Positions 41,735 through 52,541 of a stretch of 64,000 bases of DNA are shown here, piece by piece. How positions within the stretch are numbered: the stretch's first letter is position 1; each line of letters begins with the position of its first letter. The position numbers and the translations under genes were made by a program. The stretch comes from Anaeramoeba ignava (taxonomy: Eukaryota; Metamonada; Anaeramoebidae): contig JAPDFW010000069.1 of the NCBI GenBank assembly GCA_028826165.1, positions 1 through 64,000 on the forward strand, given 5' to 3'. The notes below the pieces were generated by a model, which was not told the DNA's origin, did no database searches, and saw only the letters and a program-made list of their open reading frames with translations.

Positions 41735-42830
41735 CAAAATTCAAAATCAAAATTAAAACAAAATTCAATTCAAAATTCAATTCAAAATTTAAAACTAAAA
41801 TCAAAATTTAAAACTAAATTTTAAAACTAAATTCAAAACTAAATTTAAATCAAAATTTAAAACAAAATTTAAAACTAAAATTTAAATCAAAATTTAAAAC
41901 AAAATTTAAAACTAAAATTTAAATCAAAATTTAAAACAAAATTCAATTCAAAATTTAAAACTCAAATTTAAAACTAAATTCAAAACTAAATTTAAAAACA
42001 AAATTTAAAACAAAAAAATCAAAAAAAACTAAATTCAAAATTTAAAACAAAATTTAAAAACAAAATTAATTCAAAATTCAATTCAAAATTTAAAACAAAA
42101 TTCAAAAATTTAAAAAAAAAAATTTAAATTCAAAAAAAAATTTAAAAAACTAAAACAAAAAAACTAAATTTAAAACTAAATTTAAAACTTAAAAATTTAA
42201 AACTAAATTTTAAAACAAAATTCAATTCAAAAAATTCAAAATTCAAAATTTGGGAAACTAAATTCAAAAAAATTAAAAATTCAATTCAAAATTCAATTCA
42301 AAATTCAATTCAAAAATTCAAAAACTAAAATTTAAAACTAAATTTAAAACTAAATTTAAAAACTAAATTTAAAATCAAAATTCAATTCAAAAAAATCAAA
42401 TTTTAAATCAATTTAAAACTAAATTTTAAAACTAAATTCAAAACAAAATTTAAAACTAAAACAAAATTCAAAACAAAATTTAAAACTAAAATTCAAAACA
42501 AAATCAAAATTCAATTCAAAATTCAAAATTTAAAACTAAATTTAAAACTAAATTCAAACCAAAATTCAAAACTAAATTCAAAATCAAAATTAAAACAAAA
42601 TTCAATTCAAAATTCAATTCAAAATTCAATTCAAAATTCAATTCAAAATTCAAAATTTAAAACTTAATTTTAAATCAAAATTTAAAACTAAATTTAAAAC
42701 TAAATTTAAAACTAAATTTAAAACTAAAATTTAAATCAAAATTTAAATCAAAATTCAAAACAAAATTCAATTCAAATTTAAAACTAAATTTAAATCAAAA
42801 TTCAAAATTAAATTTTAAAAGAAATCCACT
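41735..42830. repeat. Degenerate AAATTTAAAACT/AAATTCAATTC repeats
   Basis: About 1.1 kb of purine-rich units of 10-12 bp (AAATTTAAAACTA, AAATTCAATTCA, AAATTTAAATCA) with constant small indels. No ORF above noise and no gene signature. It begins straight after the integrin-like stop codon. Confidence 0.85.
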
Positions 42831-43072
42831 TTTTCAATTTCAATAATTTTTTTAATTGATCTTGACTTCAAAAAAGAAAAAAATAAAAAAATTTATTAAA
42901 AATAGTCTCCTTTTTAAAAAAAAAAAAAAGAAAAAAGAAGAACATCAAAAAAAAAAAAGTAGTCTTTTTCCTTTTAATATTTTGTTTGGAAATCAAAAAA
43001 TCTTTCTTTTGGGAAATTATTTTTTTTATTTCAAAATTTGTAAAAATTAAATAAAACAAAATAATTTATTAA
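42831..43072. other. Spacer with poly(A/T) runs
   Basis: Poly(A) and poly(T) tracts. Open frames here on both strands are K-rich or F-rich and show no conserved feature. Confidence 0.4.
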
Positions 43073-43732
43073 ATGATTATGGAGGAAAAATTTTTGGAAA
43101 GTTTAATAAGAATGGATATGGATATTGAAAATGAAGCAATAGAAGAAATGAGAAAAGAAATTCATTTTGTTTTAAATGAAAAGAAAAACCCACTTTTTGA
43201 TTTTTTTGAAACTTTATCAACTGAATCAACTTTATCAACTTTATCAACTGAAAAATCAACTGAATCAACTGAAATATCAAGTCAATCAAATGAAATATCA
43301 AATGAAATATCAAATCAAATTTCAAGTCAATCAAATGAATCAAATGAAATATCAAGTGATTTAAATTTAATAGATGAAACAAATGAAAATCAACAAGAAA
43401 TCAAAAAAAGAAGAAAAGGAAAAAAAGGATCTCCAAAAATTGGATATAAAATTGATAAAATTGCTTCCCTTTATCCTCAATATTTTGAAGGTTGGAATTC
43501 TACTACTTATAGAAATTTTAGAAACAATAACATTATTCCTGATCGAGTTGTGATTAAAGATGAAGCAATTTTTATTTTGGCAAAGCTTGATCCTCCAAAT
43601 AGAAATAAATCTAATCCTCAATGGAAAAATACAAGAAAAAGTGTTACAAGAATTCTTCAAGATATGAATTTGAAAAATGAAGCATCTCGATATAAAAGAA
43701 CTGCTATTGTTAGAGTGAAAAAAGAAAATTGA
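43073..43732 (+). CDS. Unknown protein with S/T/E/N-rich repeats and a basic region
   Basis: A 219-aa single-exon ORF that I do not recognise. Residues 1-45 are charged and helical. Residues about 45-105 are low complexity (STESTLSTLSTEKSTES, then SNEISNEISNQISSQSNE). A basic patch KKRRKGKKGSPK near 118 could be a nuclear signal. The last 90 residues look like a folded domain (LYPQYFEGWNSTTYRNFR, IPDRVVIKDEAIFILAKLDP, ending YKRTAIVRVKKEN). The normal composition of this C-terminal part is why I call it real. The common T-rich element is not obvious upstream. Confidence 0.6.
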   Translation: MIMEEKFLESLIRMDMDIENEAIEEMRKEIHFVLNEKKNPLFDFFETLSTESTLSTLSTEKSTESTEISSQSNEISNEISNQISSQSNESNEISSDLNLIDETNENQQEIKKRRKGKKGSPKIGYKIDKIASLYPQYFEGWNSTTYRNFRNNNIIPDRVVIKDEAIFILAKLDPPNRNKSNPQWKNTRKSVTRILQDMNLKNEASRYKRTAIVRVKKEN

Positions 43733-43787
43733 TTATTTTTGCAAATATTTGTTTTAATGTTTTAATGTTTTAATTTTTAATGTTTTA

Positions 43788-43813
43788 ATTTTTTCATTTT
43801 TTTCTTTTTAAAA
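43788..43813 (+). promoter_or_regulatory. T-rich TTTTTCATTTTTTTC element
   Basis: TTTTTTCATTTTTTTCTTTTT directly precedes AAAAATG of the next RCC1-BTB copy, the clearest example of the element. Confidence 0.45.
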
Positions 43814-45589
43814 ATGAATGATTGTTTATTTTTTGGTTCAAATCAAAAACCAAAACTTATCAAAAATAAATCAAATAGAATAAAAAAACCAATTCAATTT
43901 AAATTTGAAAATGAAAATGAAAATGAAAATGAAAATGAAAAACAAATTAAACAAATTTCATCAGGTTATTTTTCAATAATTTTCCTTTTTAAAAATGGAA
44001 AAGCAATAGAATATTTACAAAATTCAAATCAAAATCCTTCAAAAATTCAAATTGAAGAAAATATTCAAAAAGTATCTGTTAGTGATCAAAATGAAGCTAT
44101 TTTAACAATAGAAGGAAATGTATTTGCCAAAGGAAAAGATATTAATCCAAATAATCAAAATGAATTTATCAATATTTCATCATTAATTGAAGATATAAAT
44201 GATAGAATAATTGAAGATATTGCTTCTGGAGATAGTTCAATTTACTTATTAACTTCAAATCAAAATGCTTATGGAATTGGTTCAAATAAATATTGTTCAC
44301 TTGGTTTTGATTCTAAAACACTTAAAAAAACAGAAAAACCAATTTTAATGATGAAAAATGTTTCTAAAATATTTTCAGGAAATAATTCAGAACATGTTTT
44401 TCTTTTAAATTCAAATCAAGAATTATTTGGATGTGGCGATAATGAATATGATCAACTTGGATTAGGAGAATCAAGAAAAGAATATATCACAAAATTAACC
44501 AAAATCCAAAATATTCCAAAAGGTAAAATAATTGATATTCAATGTGGATTTGCTTTTTCAATAATGTTGATTGAAAATGAAAATCAAAATCAAAATCAAA
44601 ACCCAAAAAGAAAACTTTATTCATGTGGAAATTCTGGATTGAATGGACTTGGTAAAGATGAAAATACCCATGAATTTACTGAAATCAAATCATCTTTATT
44701 TGAAAATGATGATAATATTCTTGATTTTTCTATTGGACTTAATCATACTTTGGTTTTAACATCAAAAGGGAAATTAATTGGATTTGGATGTAATGATTAT
44801 ATTCAATTAGGAACTGGAGATACATATTATCAAAAATTCCCAATTCAAATTGAACTTCCTAAATTAAGATTTAATGAAGATATTTCTAATTATCATGTTT
44901 CTTGTGGATATGAAAGATCATTTCTTTATTATTTACCTCCTTTTTCCAATCTTGAAGAAGATTTGATAAAATTATTTAGAAGAAAAGAATTTTGTGATAT
45001 TTCATTTAAAACCAAAAATGGAGAAATAATTGAAGCTCATAAATTAATATTGAAATATAGATTAAATCAAAATCAAAATCAAAATGAAATTGAAAAACTT
45101 CAAGAAATTATTTCAAAAAAATCAATTAAAGAATCAAATCAAATATTTGAAATGATTTATTCAAACAGAATAATAAATCCAAAATTATATTCTGAAATTA
45201 AAGAAATTATAAATTCAAATGAAAAAATTGAAGAAACAATGAAAAGAATTTATTTAAATGAAAATGAAAAAGATTTTATAATTGAAAGAAAAGAAAAACA
45301 ATATAAATTTCCTAAATTAATATTAATAATGAGAAGTGAATTATATCGAGGAATGTTTTTATCTGTAACAGAAGATAAATCTAATAAAGTTACAGATTAT
45401 AGTGAATTAAGTAATAAATCATTTCAAATATTTGAATATTGGATTTATTCAAATCAAATTAAAGATGAAATTCAAATTACAAAAGAAATTATTAATGAAA
45501 TTAAAATTGGAATTGATTATTTTCAATTAAATGAAACAAATCCAAATTTATTTGATTTATTAATTAAAAAATTTAATAATCAAAATTAA
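43814..45589 (+). CDS. RCC1-repeat/tandem-BTB protein, copy 7
   Basis: Intact 591-aa single-exon paralogue. It starts MNDCLFFGSNQKPK, has an (NE)n tract near residue 33, RCC1 units (YGIGSNKYCSLGFD, LFGCGDNEYDQLGLGE, LIGFGCNDYIQLGTGD), and the two BTB-like segments (LIKLFRRKEFCDISFK; KDFIIERKEKQYKFPK with RSELYRGMFLSVTEDK). The C-terminal 200 residues are closest to copies 3 and 4, although this gene lies over 30 kb away on the other strand. It is a good reference for the breaks in copies 1 and 6. A hexamer array starts at the stop codon, as in the minus-strand copies. Confidence 0.9.
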   Translation: MNDCLFFGSNQKPKLIKNKSNRIKKPIQFKFENENENENENEKQIKQISSGYFSIIFLFKNGKAIEYLQNSNQNPSKIQIEENIQKVSVSDQNEAILTIEGNVFAKGKDINPNNQNEFINISSLIEDINDRIIEDIASGDSSIYLLTSNQNAYGIGSNKYCSLGFDSKTLKKTEKPILMMKNVSKIFSGNNSEHVFLLNSNQELFGCGDNEYDQLGLGESRKEYITKLTKIQNIPKGKIIDIQCGFAFSIMLIENENQNQNQNPKRKLYSCGNSGLNGLGKDENTHEFTEIKSSLFENDDNILDFSIGLNHTLVLTSKGKLIGFGCNDYIQLGTGDTYYQKFPIQIELPKLRFNEDISNYHVSCGYERSFLYYLPPFSNLEEDLIKLFRRKEFCDISFKTKNGEIIEAHKLILKYRLNQNQNQNEIEKLQEIISKKSIKESNQIFEMIYSNRIINPKLYSEIKEIINSNEKIEETMKRIYLNENEKDFIIERKEKQYKFPKLILIMRSELYRGMFLSVTEDKSNKVTDYSELSNKSFQIFEYWIYSNQIKDEIQITKEIINEIKIGIDYFQLNETNPNLFDLLIKKFNNQN

Positions 45590-45835
45590 ATTTAAAATTA
45601 AAAATTAAAATTAAAATCAAAATTAAAATTAAAATTAAAATTAAAATTAAAAATTAAAATTAAAATTAAAATTAAAATCAAAATTAAAAAATTAAAATTA
45701 AAAATTAAAATTAAAATTAAAATTAAAATTAAAATAACATTTGACATTTTGAAATTAAAATTAAAATTTAAATTAAAAAAAACAAATCAAAAATTAAAAT
45801 TAAAAATTTAAAAAAAAATAAAAAAAGGAAAAATT
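45590..45835. repeat. Hexamer array (AAAATT)n
   Basis: About 240 bp of AAAATT units starting at the RCC1-BTB stop codon and broken once by a unique ACATTTGACATTTTG segment near 45737. Confidence 0.85.
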
Positions 45836-45979
45836 TAAAATGAAAATTTTTCATTTTTGATTCAAAGAAAATGGCAAAATTTAAAAAGAATAAAAAGGAA
45901 AAAAAAAATTTTTTTCTGATCATTTTTTTTTTATTTTTTTTTTTTGATCAATTCAAATTTTAAAAAATTCTCAATAAAA

Positions 45980-47920
45980 ATGGAATCAATTTCACCACGT
46001 GGATCAGGAATTAAACATTATAAATTTATAAAAACAATTGGACAAGGAAGTTTTTCCAAAGTTAAATTAGCAATTGATACAAAAACCAAACAATCAGTTG
46101 CAATAAAAGCAATTTACAAAACAAATTTAAAAGAAACAACAAAAAAATTTTTAAAAAGAGAAATATTAATTTTGAAATTAATTGAACATCCAAATATTGT
46201 GAAGTTAATTGATGTTTTTGAAGATCACAATTTTCTTTATATAATTACAGAATATATTTCAGGAGGAGAATTATTTGATTATATAGTTGCACATAAAAGA
46301 GTAAAAGAGCAACAAGCACGTAAATTTTTTGCACAAGCATTATCAGGTATTTTTAAAAGAAAAAAACAATTTTTTATTCCAATTTTTTATTCCAATTTTT
46401 TAAATTTGTTTTAAATTTATTCCAATTTTTTATTCCAATTTTTTATTCCAATGTTTTAAATTTGTTTTAAATTTGTTTTAAATTTGTTTTAAATTTGTTT
46501 TAAATTTGTTTAATAGCTGTTCATTATTGTCATCAATTACATCTTATTCATAGAGACTTAAAACCTGAAAATTTACTTCTTGATTCCAAAAAAAATATCA
46601 AAATTATTGATTTTGGTCTTTCTAATTTTACAACTACAAATAATTTATTAGATACTTTTTGTGGTTCTCCTTCTTATTCTGCTCCAGAATTAATTCAAGG
46701 CCAACAATATATTGGAGAAAAAGCTGATATTTGGTCTTTAGGAATTATTTTATACACTCTTCTTGTTGGATCTTTACCTTTCCAAGATTCAAATTTGTCA
46801 AAACTCTGCCAACAAATTATCAAAGGAAATTTTTCAATTCCAAAATTTGTTTCTAAAAAAGCTCAAGATCTTTTACAGAAAATTATTGTTGTTGATCCTG
46901 AAAAAAGATTAACTCTTGATCAAATTATTAATCATCCTTGGATGAAAAAAGTGAAAAATTCTTTTTTTGAAAATTCTCAAAAAATCCAAAAAATGTTGAC
47001 TTACAAAGAATTAGATATTTATCCTGGAATCATTTCCAAAATGGTTAAAATGGGATTTGAGTATAATATTGTTTTGGAATCAATTATCAAAAATGAACAT
47101 AATTTAATAGTTTCCTCTTATTTGATGTTAGTTCAAAAAAAAATTGAAAAACATCTTCGAAAAACAGAAATCAAAGAAAAAAGAAAAAGAAAAAGAAAAA
47201 CTTGATTTAAAATCTCAAAAAGCTTTTAGAAGAAGTAGAAGTGCTCAAAATATCCAAATTCTTGATTCAAAAAATATTTTGTTTGAAACTCCTAAAATTC
47301 AAACTCATAATGAAGAATTATTTAGACAACTTCATCATAATTATGATCAAAACTATTTTCGAGAAATTTTCAAATCCAAATCAATTCAAAATGAAAATGA
47401 AAATGAAAATGAAAATGAAAATATTTCATTCCAAATTAATCCAATTCCTTTCAAAAAAAATCCAAGACCTCTTACATCCAATTTTGAACAACAAAAAATT
47501 CAAGAATTATTTGATGAAAAAGAAAAAGAAAATGAAAAGAAAAAATCCCAAAAAATCAAAATTTCTTCAAATTCTTCTTCTTCTTCAAATTCTTCTTCTT
47601 TTCCTTTTCAAAATGAACAAGAAACAGGAATTAAAATTGTAAAACCTTCAACTTTTGATATTACAACTACTGCTAATTATTCTTCTAAAAAAATGATTCA
47701 AATGTGCAAAAAAGTTTTGAAGAAAAATTTAATCCAATTTAAAATTTCCAAACCTTTTTTACTTAAATGTAGAATTGGAGATTTGAAATTTCAAATTGAA
47801 GTGATTGAAATTCCTGATCTTAAAAAGTTCAGTATGATCAAGTTTAAAAGAAAAAATGGGAATAATTGGGAATTTGAAGTTCTTAGAAATAAAATTGTTT
47901 CTGAAATGAATTTGAATTGA
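45980..47920 (+). CDS. MARK/KIN1-type AMPK-related kinase with UBA and KA1 domains, one frame break
   Basis: Exon 1 is 45980-46346 and exon 2 is 46517-47920 (phase-1 intron of 170 bp). Skipping one base gives 589 aa. Kinase motifs: IGQGSFSKVKLA, VAIKAIYK, HRDLKPENLL, IDFGLSNF, LDTFCGSPSYSAPE (activation loop of the MARK type), DIWSLGIILYTLLVGSLPF. A UBA-like region follows (ISKMVKMGFEYNIVLESIIKN). After a basic K/E/S-rich linker the C-terminus resembles a KA1 membrane-binding domain (FLLKCRIGDLKFQIEVIEI, WEFEVLRNKIVSEM). These kinases act in polarity and microtubule regulation. The frame shifts in the linker at about 47177, where GAAAAAAG has one A more than the neighbouring GAAAAAG units. 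Both halves are well conserved, so a consensus error is likely. Confidence 0.88.
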
Positions 47921-48006
47921 GAGAAATTAATTTGAAAAATTGGACAAATAATAAAAGAATTCAAATGAATCTTTTCTTTTCTTTTTTTTAAATTTAAATT
48001 AACTAA

Positions 48007-48607
48007 TTAATTATTATTATTATTATTACGAAATTCTTTATTGATATGTTCATTTGTAGATTTCCCAAAAAAAAGCCAACAAACAATTTTTTGATTTTGT
48101 AATTTTGTTTTAAAAGAGTTAATTGGAAAAAAATATATTTCTTTTTTTTTGGAAATGAATTTTTTTCAAATTCCTAAAATTAAGATTAAAATTAAGATTA
48201 AAATTAAAATTAATTCAAAAAGTTTGACTTACTTATTTACGAGAGAAAAAAGACATGAATTTATTTTTCTTTTTAGTTTTTGTATTTTTTTTTTTTTCTT
48301 TTTCTTTTTCTTTTTCATTTTCTTTTTCAATTTCTTTTTCATTTTCATTTAGATTTTGATTTTGATTTTGATTTTGATTTTGATTTTCCAAATTTAAGTT
48401 TTTTTTTCGAATTTCAAAACTTGGATGTTCTTTAGTCAAATTTTGTCTTCTATTATTTGATTTTTTAGGTTCTTGATTATTAGAATTTTCTAATTGATTA
48501 TTTTGAGAATTTGTTCTAACAAAGTTTGTAACATTAATAAAATTTCCACTTTCAATAACTTCCTGAGAAATTTTTGGATTTATTGAATTATTTGAATTTT
48601 CTTCCAT
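48007..48607 (-). CDS. Small low-complexity protein, probably two exons
   Basis: I do not recognise this gene. Exon 1 (48607-48241) encodes a polar leader (MEENSNNSINPKISQEVIES), an (NQ)n run and a K/E tract ending KKKNKFMSFFS. Read without splicing it stops at 48233 (124 aa). A GTAAATAAGTAAG donor lies just before that stop, and joining to 48140-48007 in matching phase adds a less biased C-terminus (FFPINSFKTKLQNQ, IVCWLFFGKSTNEHINKEF) with a poly-N end, giving 166 aa. The acceptor (AAAAAAAAAG) is weak, so exon 2 is tentative. It lies between the convergent kinase and CK1. Confidence 0.45.
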
Positions 48608-48674
48608 TTTCTAAATTAATATTTTTTTTTTTCAAAAGAGAAAAGAATTGAAATGAATGATTTTTTTTTCTAAT

Positions 48675-51600
48675 TTAATTTTTTTGTTGATTTTCTACTT
48701 GTTTCTTTTCAGTCCAATCATAAACATAATCATAAACATATCCTTCATGAATAAACAAGTCTCTAAAAACTTTTCTTAAATAACTATAATCTGGAGTTTC
48801 ATCAAAACCCAAATTTTTTGTATAATTTAAATAAGAAGCAAATACAGCTTAAAAATAGAAATAAAAATAAAAATAAAAATAAAAATAAAATAAAAGAAAG
48901 ATTTGAATTAATTTTTTCTTGATCTTTATCAAAAATTATTTAAATTTTTACGATCAAGAGATTTGCAAAGTTCTTCAACACTTGTTGATATTTTTTTTTC
49001 TGAAATTTTTTCATATTTTTGTTTTTTATTTGTAGCTTGGAGACCTTGCCAAGGTAAATTTCCTCTACAAAAATAAATAAGAACATATCCAATACTTTCC
49101 AAATCATCTCTTCTACTTTGTTCTATTAAATATTAAATATAAAATATAAAATATAAAATATAAATTATAAAATATAAAATATTAAATATATAAATTATAA
49201 AATATAAAAATAAAAATATAAAATATTAAATATTAAATATAAAATATTAAATAAAAATATAAAATATAAAATATTAAATATTAAATATAAAATATTAAAT
49301 ATTAAATATTAAATATTAAATATTAAATATTAAATATAAAATATTAAATATAAAATATAAAATATTAAATATTAAATATTAAATATTAAATATTAAATAT
49401 TAAAAAATAAATATAAATATTAAAAATATAAAAATATAAAACATATAAAAATAAAAAATAAAAAATATAAAATATTAAATATAAAATATTAAATATAAAA
49501 AAAATATAAAATATAAAATATAAAAATATAAAATATTAAACACAAAAAACATTAAAATAAAAAAATAAAAAATATAAAATATAAAAAATATAAAATATAA
49601 AAAATAATATAAAATATAAAATATTAAATATTAAATATTAAATATAAAAATAAAAAATATTAAAATATAAAAATATAAAATATAAAATATAAATATATAA
49701 ATATAAAATATAAAATATAAAAATTATAAAATATATAAAATATAAAATATAAAAATATAAAAATATAAAATATAAAATATAAAATATTAAATATAAAATA
49801 TAAAATATTAAATATAAAATATAAAATATAAAATATAAAATATAAAATATAAAATATTAAATATTAAATATAAAATATAAATATAAAATATTAAATATTA
49901 AATATAAAATATAAAATATAAAATATAAAATATTAAATATACCAATTCCTAAATGAGTATTTTTTGATACATATCGTGCAGTTCCTGTTAAATTTTTTTT
50001 ATCACGAAATGCAATATGTTTATGTGTTCTTGCATCTCTATATTTTTTTGATAATCCAAAATCTATTAAATAAACTTGATTTCCATTTTTTCCTGTTCCC
50101 ATTAGAAAATTATCTGGTTTAATATCTCGATGAATAAAATTTTTTGAATGAATATATTCTATTCTACTTATCTATAGTTTTTGGATTTTTGAATTTAATT
50201 TTTTAATTTTGATTTAATTTGAATTTGAATTTTAAAAATTTAATCCATTAATAAAATAAAATTCAATCTACCATTTGATCAGCAATCATAAGAATAGTTT
50301 TTAAAGAAAATTTTCGGGAACAAAAATTAAATAAATCCTCTAAAGTTGGACCAAGCATATCCATAATCATAACATTATAATCACTTTCAACTCCAAACCA
50401 ACGAACATGTGGAATTCCCACTCCTCCGGAAAGAATACGATAAATTTTACTTTCATATAATAATTGTGGATGCTTAGATTTTACACTTTCCTAAAAAATG
50501 ATTATTAATTATAAATTTTGTTATAAATTTAATTGTAAATATAATTATAAATTTAATTATAAATTTAATTATAAATTTAATTATAAATTTAATTATAAAT
50601 TTAATTATAAATTTTGTTATAAATTTAATTATAAATTTAATTATAAATTTAATTATAAATTTAATTATAAATTTAATTATAAATTTAATTATAAATTTAA
50701 TTATAAATTTAATTATAAATATAATTATAAATTTAATTATAAATTTAATTATAAATTTAATTATAAATTTAATTATAAATTTAATTATAAATTTAATTAT
50801 ATTATTATAAATTTAATTTTGAATTTAATTATATATTTAATTATAAATTTAATTATAAATTTAGTTTATATTTAATTTTAAATTTAATTATAAATTTAAT
50901 TATAAATTTAATTATAAATTTAATTATAAATTTAATTATAAATTTAATTATAAATTTAATTATAAATTTAATTATAAATTTAATTATAAATATAATTATA
51001 AATTTAATTATAAATTTAATTATAAATTTGTTATAAATATAATTATAAATTTAATTATAAATTTTGTTTTGAATTTTGTTATAAATTTAATTATAAATTT
51101 AATTATAAATTTAATTATAAATTTAATTATAAATTTCATTATAAATATAATTATAAATTTAATTATAAATTTAATTATAAATTTAATTATAAATTTAATT
51201 ATAAATTTTGTTTTGAATTTAATTATAAATTTTGTTTTGAATTTAATTATAAATTTAATTATAAATTTAATTATAAATTTAATTATAAATATAATTATAA
51301 ATTTAATTATAATTTTAATTTAATTATAAATTTTAATTATAAATTTAATTATAAATTTAATTATAAATTTAATTATAAATTTAATTATAAATTTAATTAT
51401 AAATTTAATTATAAATTTAATTATAAATTTAATTATAAATATAATTATAAATTTAATTATAAATTTAATTATAAATATAATTATAAATATAATTATAAAT
51501 ATAATTATAAAATTTAATTATAAAATTTTTAATTATTAAATTTAATTTAAATAAATTATAAATTTAGTTATAAATTTAATTATAAATATAATTATAAATT

Positions 51601-52229
51601 TAATTATAAATTTTGTTATAAATTTAATTATAAATTTAATTATAAATTTAATTATAAATTTAATTATAAATTTAATTATAAATTTAATTATAAATTTAAT
51701 TATAAATTTAATTATAAATTTAATTATAAATTTAATTATAAATATAATTATAAATTTTATTATAAATTTAATTATAAATTTAATTATAAATATAATTATA
51801 AATTTAATTATAAATTTAATTACAAATATAATTATAAATTTAATTATAAATATAATTATAAATTTAATTATAAATTTTGTTTTGAATTTAATTATAAATT
51901 TTGTTTTGAATTTAATTATAAATTTAATTGTAAATTTAATTATAAATTTTGTTTTGAATTTAATTATAAATTTAATTATAAATTTAATTATAAATTTAAT
52001 TATAAATATAATTATAAATATAATTATAAATATAATTATAAATTTTGTTTTGAATTTAATTTTGAATTTAATTGTAAATTTTGTTTTGAATTTAATTATA
52101 AATTTAATTTACTAATTTAATTGCAACTTCTTCTTTTGTTGTAACGTTAATTCCTTGATAAATTACTCCAAAAGATCCTGCACCAATTTTCTTTCCTAAA
52201 CGATATTTATTTCCAACACGAAGATCCAT
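48675..52229 (-). CDS. Casein kinase 1 (delta/epsilon-like catalytic domain)
   Basis: Five exons (52229-52113, 50490-50272, 50171-49943, 49122-48952, 48847-48675) join in matching phases to 302 aa. CK1 is a Ser/Thr kinase of signalling and clock pathways. Exon 1 holds the glycine loop ([19 protein letters not shown], then VAIKL). Exon 2 has [17 protein letters not shown]. Exon 3 has the catalytic loop [14 protein letters not shown], the [17 protein letters not shown] segment and the CK1 signature [11 protein letters not shown]. Exon 4 has [16 protein letters not shown]. Exon 5 ends [14 protein letters not shown] and [18 protein letters not shown]. The protein is little more than a kinase domain; the long regulatory tail of animal CK1 delta is absent. 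Introns 1 and 3 are large and filled by repeats, so no single ORF shows this gene. Confidence 0.93.
49125..49940. repeat. AATATA/AAATATT repeats filling CK1 intron 3
   Basis: About 800 bp of AAAATAT, AAATATT and AAAAATAT units with changing phase, between the HLGI exon and the EQSRRDD exon. It is almost free of G and C. Confidence 0.9.
50505..52110. repeat. 12-bp minisatellite filling CK1 intron 1
   Basis: About 1.6 kb of AATTATAAATTT units with variants (AATTATAAATAT, AATTATAAATTTTG, TTTTGAATTT). It is exclusive to the intron between the glycine-loop exon and exon 2. The long INLIINL and YKFNYKFN frames are artefacts. Confidence 0.92.
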
Positions 52230-52541
52230 TTTAATGATTATTATTTGAGGATTTTAAAAAAAGAAAATTCAGAAAAAAGTTTATTATTAACTATAAAAAT
52301 AAAAATAAAGATAATAAAAAAGAAAGGAAAAGAAAAAAAATGATTTTTAAGAATTTGGTAAATAATAAAAAAAAATTTTTTTTTTTTAAATTTTTCAGAT
52401 TAAAAAAAAAAATCAAATAAAAACTTAAAAATCAAATTAAAAATTAAATTAAAAATTAAATTAAAAAAAGCGGAAATTCTCCTTTTTTTTATTAATTTTA
52501 TTTAATTATTTCTTTTTCTTTTTTGTTTTAAATTTATTTTG
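52230..52541. other. Spacer with poly(A/T) runs
   Basis: Divides the CK1 start from the RhoGEF stop. A TCATTTTTTTTCTTTTCC match on the minus strand near 52330 could be the CK1 promoter element, about 95 bp upstream of its ATG. Nothing else is seen. Confidence 0.4.
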
